From assembly GCF_900176515.1 (NCBI RefSeq), contig NZ_FWXV01000004.1, positions 124,001 to 188,000 of the forward strand: 64,000 nucleotides of DNA. Reading direction: 5' to 3'. Source of the DNA: Kibdelosporangium aridum. Lineage in GTDB: Bacteria > Actinomycetota > Actinomycetes > Mycobacteriales > Pseudonocardiaceae. Position 1 is the stretch's first letter; each line of letters begins with the position of its first letter. Shown here piece after piece: positions 24,861 through 32,950 of this stretch. The position numbers and the translations under genes were made by a program. Below the pieces are notes generated by a model. It was not told the origin of the DNA, did no database searches, and worked only from the letters and a program-made list of their open reading frames with translations.

Positions 24861-25327
24861 CCCCACCACACGACCCGAGCAGGTACGTGTATGCGTGGCG
24901 CGACCCGGCCAGTGACCTGGTCGCGTTGCGCGGCGGACCGCGTAATCTGCGCTGGTACACCTATCGCGACTGGCTCACCGCCCGGCAGGCCAGCCGCCGA
25001 CTCGGCTACCGCCTATCGCATGCGTGCGGCTCTGACCGCTGCTACGCGCCAACCATTCAGTGGGCCAAGCGCACCGACGAGCCGGAATCGTCCATGCAGG
25101 CCCGCGTCTGGGCCTACATCCCACCCGCTCAATGGAACGCGTGGGGCCGGGAATACCTCACCCCTGAGGAACAAACCCCCTGCGCACCAACAATTCCCGC
25201 ACCACGCACCCGCGCTCAAGCCACACGACCAGCGGCACGCCCGGCCATGCCCCAACCGGTTGATCCGCGGCCGGACGGCGAGACGGCGATGTTGCCGCTG
25301 TGGACAACAGAAGAGGTGACGCCATGA
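24857..25327 (+). CDS. AICE protein of unknown function next to replication genes
   Basis: 156 aa from a GTG at 24857 that overlaps the primase stop. The N-terminal 100 residues (YVYAWRDPASDLVALRGGPR, WLTARQASRRLGYRL) are likely folded. The C-terminal 50 are low-complexity, rich in Pro, Ala, Arg and Thr. No family is recognised. Close coupling on both sides (ATGA overlap with the SLOG gene) shows it belongs to the replication operon. Confidence 0.6.
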   Translation: MTPPHDPSRYVYAWRDPASDLVALRGGPRNLRWYTYRDWLTARQASRRLGYRLSHACGSDRCYAPTIQWAKRTDEPESSMQARVWAYIPPAQWNAWGREYLTPEEQTPCAPTIPAPRTRAQATRPAARPAMPQPVDPRPDGETAMLPLWTTEEVTP

Positions 25328-25698
25328 CTACCAGACGGATTCTCGTCACCGGAAGCCGGAAATGGGGCGACGTCCACCGAATCCGGTCCGTGTTGGCCTA
25401 TCACCGGGTCGCCTTCCCAGACGCGATTCTGGTCCACGGCAACGCCCGCGGCGCTGACCGCATCGCCGCCCAGATCTGGAAAAGCTGGGGTCTGCCGACC
25501 GAAGCACACCCGGTCACCAACACCGAATGGGCCGTCAACCGCGGCGCCGGGCACGCCCGTAACCGCCGCATGATCGAGGCAGGCGCTGACATTTGCCTTG
25601 CCTTCATTCGCAACAACTCGCCCGGGTCCACCCACTGTGCCCGGTGGGCCATGGATGCCGGAATCCCCACGTATCTGCACGTCCACACCGATTCGTAG
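25324..25698 (+). CDS. SLOG-family nucleotide-binding protein (DUF2493/YspA-like)
   Basis: 124 aa, complete for the family. RRILVTGSRKWGDVHRIRS at the N terminus and ILVHGNARGADRIAAQIWK near residue 38 are the glycine-rich loops of the SLOG fold, which binds nucleotide-derived ligands. RNRRMIEAGADICLAFIRN follows. Some SLOG proteins sense signalling nucleotides in defence or conflict systems, while others are housekeeping. Here it is bracketed by replication genes and begins with an ATGA overlap, so it is part of the element's core operon rather than loose cargo. Confidence 0.8.
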   Translation: MTTRRILVTGSRKWGDVHRIRSVLAYHRVAFPDAILVHGNARGADRIAAQIWKSWGLPTEAHPVTNTEWAVNRGAGHARNRRMIEAGADICLAFIRNNSPGSTHCARWAMDAGIPTYLHVHTDS

Positions 25699-25712
25699 GA
25701 AGGCAGGCAGTC

Positions 25713-26942
25713 ATGGACGTCGTCGCCGTTCCCGGCCGCCCTATGGGCGCGGCCATTCTGGACAGTCTGCACGCCGCACTCACCCGCTACGTCATTCTCC
25801 CGTCCCCGGCCGCGGTAGACGCGGTCACGCTGTGGATCGCGGCCACCCACGCGCAACCAGCCTGGGCACACGCGCCGCGGCTGGTCATCCGGGGACCGGA
25901 AAAGCGGTGCGGCAAATCAAGACTGCTCGACGTAGTCGAGTCCACATGTCATGACCCGTTCATCACCGTCAACTCCAGTCCCGCCGCGATCTACCGGTCC
26001 CTCAACGACGACCCGCCCACAATGCTGGTCGACGAAGCAGACACCATTTTCGGTCAGGCAGCAGGCGGCAACGAAGAGTTGCGCGGCCTGCTCAACGCGG
26101 GCCACCAACGCAACCGACCAGCCAAACGCTGGGACGTCAACACCAACACAGTGGAATCCATCCCCACGTTCGCCATGGCCGCACTCGCCGGAATCGGCGC
26201 CATGCCCGACACCATCGAAGACCGCGCCGTCATCATCCGCATGCGTCGCCGGGCACCCGGCGAAACCGTCTCGCCCTACCGCCACAAACGTGACCGGCCA
26301 CGCCTACGGGCCATCGCCCACCAATTGCGGACATGGCTCCGCGCCGACCTGCCCGCACTGGAGGCCGCGGAACCGGAAATGCCCGTCGAAGACCGCGCCG
26401 CGGATACGTGGGAACCTCTGATCGCGGTCGCCGACCGCGCCGGAAGCCACTGGCCCAAACGGGCCCGCGCCGCCGTTCTCGCGCTCACCGCAGAGGCCGC
26501 CAGCGACGACCGAGGATCTATCGGTGTCCGGCTGCTGGTCGACTGCCGCACCGCATTCACTGGCCACACAGCCCTGTCCACCGCGAACCTGTTGACCCGA
26601 CTGAACAGCGACCCGGAAGCACCCTGGCGGGAATACGGACACGGCGGACTGACCGCAATAAAACTGGGCAAGCTACTGGCCGAATACGACATTCGATCGT
26701 GCAACGTCCGGTTCACCGACGGCACCCAGGCCAAAGGCTATTTGAAATCCCACTTTGTCGACGCTTGGAACCGGTACTGCCCGACCCCGCTCACCGCCGT
26801 GAACACGGCTGAGGAGGGGGAGCCGTCCCAGCCGTCCCAGCCGTCGCATCCCTGGTCAGAGCGGGACGGCTACACCGCGTGGGACGGCTTGAGCCGTCCC
26901 ACGGACCCACATCCCCCTGCCGTTCGGCAGGCACCCAAATAA
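25713..26942 (+). CDS. DUF3631-domain ATPase, replication partner
   Basis: 409 aa. Walker A is APRLVIRGPEKRCGKSRLLD (near residue 57-76) and Walker B PPTMLVDEADTIF (near 104-116). A sensor-like FAMAALAGIGAMPDTIEDRAVIIRMRR follows. The DUF3631 helical C-terminal region begins near 230 (LEAAEPEMPVEDRAADTWEPLIAVAD). The domain commonly accompanies prim-pol proteins on mobile elements as a helicase-like or loader ATPase. The last 45 residues are low-complexity (PSQPSQPSHP) because the DNA there is the GGGACGGC octamer array, so the array intrudes into the coding end. Confidence 0.8.
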   Translation: MDVVAVPGRPMGAAILDSLHAALTRYVILPSPAAVDAVTLWIAATHAQPAWAHAPRLVIRGPEKRCGKSRLLDVVESTCHDPFITVNSSPAAIYRSLNDDPPTMLVDEADTIFGQAAGGNEELRGLLNAGHQRNRPAKRWDVNTNTVESIPTFAMAALAGIGAMPDTIEDRAVIIRMRRRAPGETVSPYRHKRDRPRLRAIAHQLRTWLRADLPALEAAEPEMPVEDRAADTWEPLIAVADRAGSHWPKRARAAVLALTAEAASDDRGSIGVRLLVDCRTAFTGHTALSTANLLTRLNSDPEAPWREYGHGGLTAIKLGKLLAEYDIRSCNVRFTDGTQAKGYLKSHFVDAWNRYCPTPLTAVNTAEEGEPSQPSQPSHPWSERDGYTAWDGLSRPTDPHPPAVRQAPK

Positions 26943-27027
26943 CCCTTGGGACGGCTTAAGCCGTCCCAGCCAACCAAGCCGTCCCAGGGCTGACCTGCGA
27001 TGGGACGGCTGGGACGGCTGGGACGGC
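26822..27027. repeat. Array of GGGACGGC octamers, candidate origin or iteron region
   Basis: Eleven exact copies of GGGACGGC or its complement occur in 206 bp (26822, 26831, 26863, 26881, 26893, 26948, 26960, 26978, 27002, 27011, 27020), plus one imperfect copy at 26840. Tandem copies repeat every 9 bp. Two pairs form 20-bp palindromes at 26881-26900 (one mismatch) and 26948-26967 (perfect). It follows the replication genes and precedes xis-int. Confidence 0.7.
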
Positions 27028-27110
27028 TTACCCCCTCACCCCTGTGCAGGCGCCGTCTGGGACCGGTCGCCTGCTCCGAACCGTCAACGAACTTGTCATG
27101 GAGTACAACC

Positions 27111-27296
27111 ATGCCTGCGCACAAGCACATCAAGGTCGCGCAGATATGCGCCGATCTTGGAATCTCTCGGTCCACCTTTTATGAATGGCGCGCCAAGGGG
27201 CGGGCGCCACGGTGTAGCAGACTGCCAAACGGTGAAATCCGAGTCAGCCTCACTGTCTATGAGGAGTGGCTGGCGTCGCTTGAGGAGTCGGCGTAG
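27111..27296 (+). CDS. xis: Excisionase (Xis), small helix-turn-helix protein
   Basis: 61 aa from an ATG at 27111 after CATGGAG. HIKVAQICADLGISRSTFYE, then WRAKGRAPRCSRLPNGEIRV, is a MerR-like/HTH_17 winged helix typical of AICE excisionases. It would bend attachment-site DNA and steer the integrase toward excision. Its TAG stop shares a base with the integrase GTG (TAGTG), so the two are made together. Confidence 0.85.
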   Translation: MPAHKHIKVAQICADLGISRSTFYEWRAKGRAPRCSRLPNGEIRVSLTVYEEWLASLEESA

Positions 27297-28702
27297 TGGA
27301 CACCACATACGACGTCAAAATTTGGTCCATCCGCGTCTACAGAGGCGCCAAGGTGACCACTTATACGGTCCGGTGGAAGACAGGCAACTCCGTGTGGCCC
27401 ATGACCTTCACTCACCGAGGGCAGGCGGACAGCTTCCGGTCAGATCTCGTTTCTGCCGCACGTAAGGGTGAAGCGTTCCGGCTGTCGGACGGACTCCCCG
27501 TGTCCATGGGACGGTCGGACAACGACATGTCCTGGTATGAGTTTGCGTGCTCCTATGTGGACATGAAGTGGAAGTCAGCTGCGGCCACTTACCGACGCAG
27601 CATCGCCGAAGCGTTGGTAACGGCAACTGCTGGCATGCTGAAGTCAGCCCGGGGAAAGCCTGATGACAGGGTGATCCGGTCAGCGTTGCTGCGATGGGCT
27701 TTCAACACGCAGCGGAGGAATGACCCCGAAATGCCGCAACAGGTTGCGGAGGTGCTCAGGTGGGTGGAGCGCAACACCAAACCAGTGTCCGCCTTGGCCG
27801 ATCCGCAGGTGCTGCGCTGTGTGCTGAACGACATCGCCAGCAGGCTAGACGGTAAGGCGGCTTCGGCCACAGTGGTCAACCGGAAGCGGGCGGTTCTGTC
27901 GAATGCGATGGAGTACGCCGTACTGGAGTTGAAGCTCCTTGAGAAGAACCCGATACCGGCCCTCAAGTGGAGGGCACCGAAGGTTACGCATGTTGTGGAT
28001 CGCCGGACGGTGGTCAACCCTGTTCAGGGGCGAACGCTACTCAACGCCGTGGCGGAGGTTCGTTGGAGCGGCAGGCGGCTACAGGCGTGCTATGCCTGCT
28101 CGTATTACGCCGGGCTTCGGCCAGAAGAGGCTGTCAACCTTCGCGAGCACAACCTTGCGTTGAAACCGCTGGTGTGGAACGCGGCTACGCAGAGCTGGGA
28201 ACGTCCAGAGGACGACTGGGGCGAGTTCCTTCTTGAACGGGCCACGCCTCACGCAGGTAAGGAGTGGACCGACACTGGTCGGGACCGTGACGAGCGAGGC
28301 TTGAAGCACAGACCGGTAGGTGAAGTTCGCAGGGTGCCGATCCCACCTCCGCTGTCGGGGATGCTCCGTGACCACATCGACGCGTTTGGGATCGGTCCGG
28401 ACGGCAGGCTATTCCGAGGAGAACGAGGCGAGGAGGTTCCAGTCATCACCTACCTGCGTGTGTGGCACCGGGCTCGCGCTTTGGCGTTCACCCCGGAGGT
28501 GGCCGCGGGGCCACTTGCCAGGCGGCCGTACCACCTCCGGCATGCGGCGCTGTCCACGATGCTCAACGCGGGAATTCCGGCAACGCAGGTGGCTGAATGG
28601 GCGGGCAACTCGGTGGACGTCCTTCTCGCCGTCTACGCGCAATGCATGGACGGGCAGTACCAGCAGGACCTGAACCGGATGGGAAAGGCGTTCGGCTGCT
28701 GA
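27296..28702 (+). CDS. int: Tyrosine-family site-specific integrase
   Basis: 468 aa, the usual AICE size. The catalytic domain shows the first arginine in SYYAGLRPEEAVNLRE (near 265), the H-x-x-R box in RRPYHLRHAALSTML (near 410), WAGNSVDVLLAVYAQ with the nucleophilic tyrosine near 440, and a long insert between the first Arg and the H-x-x-R box. The N-terminal 130 residues give arm-type and core DNA binding (TYTVRWKTGNSVWPMTF). It recombines the tRNA-Arg attachment sites. The gene ends 74 bp before the right att repeat. Confidence 0.95.
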   Translation: MDTTYDVKIWSIRVYRGAKVTTYTVRWKTGNSVWPMTFTHRGQADSFRSDLVSAARKGEAFRLSDGLPVSMGRSDNDMSWYEFACSYVDMKWKSAAATYRRSIAEALVTATAGMLKSARGKPDDRVIRSALLRWAFNTQRRNDPEMPQQVAEVLRWVERNTKPVSALADPQVLRCVLNDIASRLDGKAASATVVNRKRAVLSNAMEYAVLELKLLEKNPIPALKWRAPKVTHVVDRRTVVNPVQGRTLLNAVAEVRWSGRRLQACYACSYYAGLRPEEAVNLREHNLALKPLVWNAATQSWERPEDDWGEFLLERATPHAGKEWTDTGRDRDERGLKHRPVGEVRRVPIPPPLSGMLRDHIDAFGIGPDGRLFRGERGEEVPVITYLRVWHRARALAFTPEVAAGPLARRPYHLRHAALSTMLNAGIPATQVAEWAGNSVDVLLAVYAQCMDGQYQQDLNRMGKAFGC

Positions 28703-28713
28703 GTCGGTGCGAC

Positions 28714-28740
28714 GTGGCGACGTCGCCACGTATTCGCCAC
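28714..28740. repeat. Element-end repeat, right copy, with palindrome
   Basis: GTGGCGACGTCGCCAC (28714-28729) is a perfect 16-bp palindrome that overlaps GTCGCCACGTATTCGCCAC (28722-28740), the same 19-mer seen at 13608. It lies between the integrase stop and the att core, as expected of integrase or excisionase arm sites. Confidence 0.55.
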
Positions 28741-28776
28741 GAACAGCCGTTGATCATCGGATACAGCCGGACACAA

Positions 28777-28895
28777 CCGGACAACACGTTAGCGGCCCCC
28801 TACCGGCGTTTCCGCTGGTAGAGGGCCGTTTCGCCCGGTGAAAGACGAGTGCCCCCGGCAGGAATCGAACCTGCGACACACGGTTTAGGAAACCG
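28777..28895. repeat. Right attachment repeat (tRNA-proximal copy)
   Basis: 119 bp matching 13419-13537 with two differences. Positions 28850-28895 are part of the intact tRNA gene (anticodon loop to 3' end), so integration keeps the tRNA functional by supplying an identical 3' part and its downstream hairpin. Confidence 0.9.
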
Positions 28896-28922
28896 TTGCT
28901 CTATCCCCTGAGCTACGAGGGC
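28850..28922 (-). tRNA. tRNA-Arg (anticodon CCU)
   Basis: 73 nt. All arms fold: acceptor GCCCTCG with CGGGGGC (one T-G pair), D arm GCTC/GAGC, anticodon arm ACGGT-TTCCTAA-ACCGT with CCT as the anticodon, T arm GCAGG-TTCGAAT-CCTGC, discriminator A. CCA is not encoded. The gene is the AICE integration site. The 46-nt partial copy at 13492-13537 is not a functional tRNA. Confidence 0.95.
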
Positions 28923-28987
28923 GTGCCTCCGATCATACGGGGCACCGCCACCGCGTTACCGCCCCCCTCTGGGCCTACGTTGGACCT

Positions 28988-29509
28988 GTGTTGATCGTGT
29001 TGTGTGGGCTGCCGGGAGCTGGGAAGAGTGCGATGGCGGAGGCGTTGGGGCGGGCATTGCCTGCGCCTGTGCTGTCCGTTGATCCGGTTGAGGCTGCTAT
29101 GTGGCGGGCGGGGGTGGGCAGGGAGCAGCCGACGGGGCTTGCGGCCTATGTGGTGGTCGAGGTGCTCGCCAAGGAGGTGCTGAGGCTGGGGCAGACGGTC
29201 ATCGTCGATGCGGTCAACGATGCCCTGGAGGCTCGGCAGCAGTGGGAACGGCTAGGTGCTGAGCCGCGCTACATCGAGGTGATCTGCTCGGATCAGGCCT
29301 TGCATCGTGAAAGGTTGGAGAGGCGTCGCAGGGGCATCGAGGGGTTCGATGAGCCGACCTGGAGTCAGGTTGAGGAGCGTCGTAAGAACTTCGAGGCTTG
29401 GCACGGCGAGCGGTTCACCGTCGACTCCGTCAACGACCTGGGCGAGAACGTGAAGCTGGTCCTGAACCACCTACGCAGTTCAGGACCAGCGACAACTCAG
29501 TACGAGTAG
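28988..29509 (+). CDS. P-loop kinase-like AAA protein
   Basis: 173 aa. Begins LIVLCGLPGAGKSAMAEALG, a Walker A at the very N terminus. VIVDAVNDALEARQQWERLG follows at the Walker B-like strand, and YIEVICSDQALHRERLERRR carries a basic lid region. This is the shape of small-molecule or gluconate/chloramphenicol-type kinases and of many uncharacterised actinobacterial P-loop proteins. Substrate is unknown. Translation probably starts at the GTG 28988 on a nearly leaderless transcript. It begins 65 bp after the tRNA and overlaps the convergent acylase gene by 13 bp. Confidence 0.7.
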   Translation: MLIVLCGLPGAGKSAMAEALGRALPAPVLSVDPVEAAMWRAGVGREQPTGLAAYVVVEVLAKEVLRLGQTVIVDAVNDALEARQQWERLGAEPRYIEVICSDQALHRERLERRRRGIEGFDEPTWSQVEERRKNFEAWHGERFTVDSVNDLGENVKLVLNHLRSSGPATTQYE

Positions 29510-32500
29510 AGCTCCAGCTCGTACAGCGAGTAGCCCCAGTTGGTGCCGCGCTGCACTCCGACGAAGCGCACATAGCGAGCGTCAACCGCGGCGAAGGAAG
29601 CAGTGTCCACGCCGCCGTCGCCTGCAGTCGTGGAGTACGCCGTCCGCCATGTCGAGCCGTCGGTCGATGTCTCCAGGCGGTACGACTTGCCGTACGCCGC
29701 TTCCCATCGCAGCACCGCACGGGACACTCGCTGGACTGAGCCGATGTCCACGGTCAGCGACTGGTTGTCGGACCAGTCGCTGGCCCAGCGGGTTTTCATG
29801 TCGCCGTCGACGGCGTTGCGAGCCGGTGAGGGATAGGCGCCGGTTTCCGCGCTTGTTGCCGACACCGCCGCCGTACGGGACAGGTTGGCGATGTTCTGGC
29901 CTCGGCGCGCGGGGAATTCCACCACTTGCTGGAACGTCGGCCGGTTCTGCCAGGTGATCTTGTCGTGGGTGATTCCGCCCAACGGGCTGTGGATGATGCT
30001 GTCCGCGCACCACTGGTCTCCGGCCGCGCATGAAGCGTCGCCTGGGTAGACCTGGTTGAGGGGTGCCGCGACGGCTTGGCCGAGGGTGGTCAGCAGGACT
30101 TGGCGGCAGCCGGAAACCGTTCCGCCACCGCAGTATTTCTGCGACAACGGGCCTGCCACCTGGTCGCCCAGCACCGACCTGAGGTCCTTCTGCACGTAGC
30201 CCCACCAGCCGTATTGGAACGACGAACCCTTGTGCGGCTGGCCGCTGTGGAAGTCCGGCTGTCCATTTTGGAACCCTGATGGTGACTCGTTGATCCCCAT
30301 GACGCCAACGAGTGCGTTGTAGGCCGCGTCGCCCAGCCCTGGCTGGAACTGCCCGCGAACCAGCAAAGGCCACCAGGCGTCGAGGATCTTGATCGCATCC
30401 GCGTGCCCGTACTTGTGGCTGCCCTGTGCCGTTTCCTTGCGCAGCGAGCCTGCGGATGCCCATGCCTTCAAAGAGGACACAGCCTGGGCCAACCGGGTGT
30501 CAGTAATCGGTTGGCTCTCCAACACGCGAACCAGGTATGGCAGGACGCGTTCCGCGCGCAGGTCAGCCAATGCCGCATCGGCCATCGCCTGGGTCAAATT
30601 CACCCGGGTGACCTTCTTGCCGCCCGAGATCAACGCGCGCACGCGGGAGTCGAGCAGGTCACCGCGGTGCACCGAGCTCTTGTCGTACCCCGCGTTGGCG
30701 TAGTCCTTCGCCTGAGCGTTGTTCCAGGAGATGAAGTAGTCCTGGTTGATGGCCTGCGGGTGCTGCTCGAACGGGGTGTAGGAAGCGCTGTTGGTTGCCG
30801 GGGTCCAGCCGTTCCATTCGTAGGCCTGCTGCGCCCACACCGGCATGTTCGGGTCCACATTGGCCTTACGCGACGGGTTGGCGCCCGAGTTGAAGTACGC
30901 CGTGTCACGGGAGTCCACGTAGAACCAGTTGAACGTGTAGTTCACGTGCGAAGCCGCGCGCTGGAAATCCTGCGCCGAGGAGATCACGTCCGGGTCGTTG
31001 AACTCCTGGAAGCCGATGATCGAGTCGATCTCGTGCTGGTAGGTCGAACGCAGGCTCGCGTACGCCACCGGCTTTCCGCCGACGGTCGCGCGGTGCGTGA
31101 TCGGGCCATAGGCCGTGCGGAAGCTGACCAGGCGGTACGAACCCTCCGGCGTGCCGTCGGCAACCGTTGGCTTCCAAGCGTTCTTGCGCTCGATCGTCTC
31201 GATCGGGGTACACACGCCACGCAACAGGTAGTGCGTCGAGTTCTTTGTCGGCGCCTTTCCGGAGGGATCGCACAATTCGACCGCGTAGGTGTCGATGATG
31301 TCCTGCGCCGAAGTCGTCGCGCTCCAGGAGTAGTCCTGGCCGCGTCCTAGCAACACGTAGAAGCTGATTCCGGCGAACGACGCACCGCGGGCACTGATTC
31401 CGGGACCCTGGATTTCCTGCAGGATCAGCAGCTGCGGGGCGAAGTAGCCGGTCTGCGGCCCGAACACGGCCACCGGGTTGCCGCTTGCCGTGTGCTGGCC
31501 GGAAACCACCAGTGCGTTGGACATCCCGTGCTTCTCGCTGACCAGATTCCCTGGCAGCACACCGGAGTTGAACACGCCACGGGCCGGCTCCAGCTCCTTG
31601 GGGGCGGGAACATCGACAGTGGCGGGCGAAGCCGAACCGGCTGACCCGGTCGGGTCGAAGATCAGCTGCTGCGGGGAGACGGATCCCTTGTCGGGCAGGG
31701 CCATTCCGGCTGGGTTCGCGGGCGCCTGGCCGTACGGGAAGCTCTGGCCGTTGTGGAGCGTGTTGACCGTCTCCGGGTCGTTCTGCGAGCGGAACGCCTG
31801 CCAGGCTTTCTCGCCTTCGACCGCGCCATAACGTTCGTGGAACGCCATTCGCGTGATGGCGGACTGCACCTCGCCGCCACCGCCGCCGCCGAACTGCGCA
31901 CCCACCACCGATGCCAGGATCACCAGGTCGGGCAGGGTGAACGGGTCGATCTTGCCGGCGTTGGTGATCGAGTCGATGTGCCCGGTCAGCACGTACTCGC
32001 CGGGGAAGTACCGGCCACTGTGCGACTGCTGGATGTAGAGGTTGATGCCCTCGACATATGACCGAGCGTCGGCGAGGGCCCGTGCGCCCGCCGGGCTTGA
32101 AGAGGCCGCACGGTCGATCTGGGCCTGCAGTTCGGCCTCGTTGTACGGCGCCGCCCGGAAGAAGTCCTGCTCGAGTTGCCGGTTGGACGGCGCGCCGCCC
32201 GCGAAGGGCGTCAGCTGGCCGCGCCCCACCCGGCGGAACAGGTCCATCAGCCAGAGACGGTCCTGCGCGGCGGCGTAACCCGCGCCGAACATCGTTCCCG
32301 CCCTGGTGGTGCCGGTGATGTGCGGCAGCCCGAGCTTCTTGTCACGCACGATCGTGACGTCCGCGCGGGGCTTGGTCGTGCTCTCGACCTGGTCCGCGGG
32401 GACACCGAAGGAGGAGTCGTTGAAGAACTGCCCGATTTTCTCGGTGGTCAGCGCGCCGTAGCCGGACGCGAGGGTGTCGTACTTGGCCAGTTGGTCCGAC

Positions 32501-32724
32501 GCGTGCGCGGGCCGTGTGCCGAGCACCCGGTGCGCCAGGATGTCGGCCAGCGTGGCGTTGCCGTTGGCTCCCGGTGGCAGCACGTCACCGCACTGGCCGA
32601 GGCAGAAGTCGATCGGGGCCGCCGCCTCTACCTGCGGTTCCGCGACTCCGGACGGCGCGGCGGCGACGAGTCCGGTGACAGTGGCGAGAGCGGATAAGGC
32701 GGCGAGTAGGCGTCCGCGCGTCAT
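29497..32724 (-). CDS. Secreted penicillin acylase-family hydrolase with C-terminal discoidin-like domain
   Basis: 1075 aa. The ATG at 32724 follows GAGAGGAG; a longer start at 32751 is less likely. A signal peptide covers about 1-29 (LLAALSALATVTGLVAAAP). The N-terminal nucleophile hydrolase core includes TIVRDKKLGLPHITGTT and GAGYAAAQDRLWLMDLFRR. The likely self-cleavage and nucleophile serine lies in KHGMSNALVVSG, followed by ASGNPVAVFGPQTGYF. The last 130 residues (ARNAVDGDMKTRWASDWSDN, LTVDIGSVQRVSRAVLRWE, YVRFVGVQRG) form an F5/8-type-C carbohydrate-binding-like fold. It would hydrolyse an amide, perhaps an acyl-homoserine lactone, lipopeptide or beta-lactam side chain, outside the cell. 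Confidence 0.85.
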   Translation of the reverse strand: MTRGRLLAALSALATVTGLVAAAPSGVAEPQVEAAAPIDFCLGQCGDVLPPGANGNATLADILAHRVLGTRPAHASDQLAKYDTLASGYGALTTEKIGQFFNDSSFGVPADQVESTTKPRADVTIVRDKKLGLPHITGTTRAGTMFGAGYAAAQDRLWLMDLFRRVGRGQLTPFAGGAPSNRQLEQDFFRAAPYNEAELQAQIDRAASSSPAGARALADARSYVEGINLYIQQSHSGRYFPGEYVLTGHIDSITNAGKIDPFTLPDLVILASVVGAQFGGGGGGEVQSAITRMAFHERYGAVEGEKAWQAFRSQNDPETVNTLHNGQSFPYGQAPANPAGMALPDKGSVSPQQLIFDPTGSAGSASPATVDVPAPKELEPARGVFNSGVLPGNLVSEKHGMSNALVVSGQHTASGNPVAVFGPQTGYFAPQLLILQEIQGPGISARGASFAGISFYVLLGRGQDYSWSATTSAQDIIDTYAVELCDPSGKAPTKNSTHYLLRGVCTPIETIERKNAWKPTVADGTPEGSYRLVSFRTAYGPITHRATVGGKPVAYASLRSTYQHEIDSIIGFQEFNDPDVISSAQDFQRAASHVNYTFNWFYVDSRDTAYFNSGANPSRKANVDPNMPVWAQQAYEWNGWTPATNSASYTPFEQHPQAINQDYFISWNNAQAKDYANAGYDKSSVHRGDLLDSRVRALISGGKKVTRVNLTQAMADAALADLRAERVLPYLVRVLESQPITDTRLAQAVSSLKAWASAGSLRKETAQGSHKYGHADAIKILDAWWPLLVRGQFQPGLGDAAYNALVGVMGINESPSGFQNGQPDFHSGQPHKGSSFQYGWWGYVQKDLRSVLGDQVAGPLSQKYCGGGTVSGCRQVLLTTLGQAVAAPLNQVYPGDASCAAGDQWCADSIIHSPLGGITHDKITWQNRPTFQQVVEFPARRGQNIANLSRTAAVSATSAETGAYPSPARNAVDGDMKTRWASDWSDNQSLTVDIGSVQRVSRAVLRWEAAYGKSYRLETSTDGSTWRTAYSTTAGDGGVDTASFAAVDARYVRFVGVQRGTNWGYSLYELELYSY

Positions 32725-32950
32725 TGCAGGGCTCCTCTCAGGGCGTGACATTCGCCACGTTACCTTCGAGTAGGATATTGCGAAAGAGCCTCACGTTTAA
32801 CGGTCCGCAACGGGTTACGATCACTGAGTAGATAAATGTGACCCGTTAGGGATTGACCTTCAGCCTATTGGGTGAGAAAAAGGGCCATTGGACTCCTGTC
32901 GGACCGAAGGAACCGGTTCCGGCAGGACCCTGACCGGGGAGGCGCCAAAG
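32725..32950. promoter_or_regulatory. Divergent promoter region between the acylase and the NarL-type regulator
   Basis: 226 bp with no gene. The centre is noticeably AT-richer than its flanks (32756-32850). No clear palindrome was found. Promoters for both divergent genes must lie here. Confidence 0.4.

Larger units (their letters stand above)
13419..28895. mobile_element. Actinomycete integrative and conjugative element (AICE), about 15.36 kb, in tRNA-Arg(CCU)
   Basis: The two 119-bp repeats begin 15,358 bp apart. Between them lie all modules expected of an AICE: tyrosine integrase and excisionase beside the tRNA, a primase-polymerase plus DUF3631 ATPase for replication, a single FtsK/TraB-type translocase with a small membrane protein set for double-stranded DNA transfer and spread, and a GntR regulator with facing operators. 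No relaxase or type IV secretion genes are present, as known for this element class. The replication genes make it an RepPP-type element rather than a pSAM2-like RepSA type. Both att sites and all core genes look intact, so it may still excise. Confidence 0.9.

Noticed and set aside
26822..27027. CRISPR-like appearance of the octamer array
   Set aside because: Repeats are only 8-9 bp, occur in both orientations and have no spacers of regular length.
13419..28895. Prophage interpretation of the island
   Set aside because: No capsid, terminase, portal or lysis gene; the translocase, prim-pol and GntR set is that of an AICE.
28988..29509. Zeta-type toxin reading of the P-loop kinase
   Set aside because: There is no antitoxin-like partner and the zeta signature residues could not be recognised.
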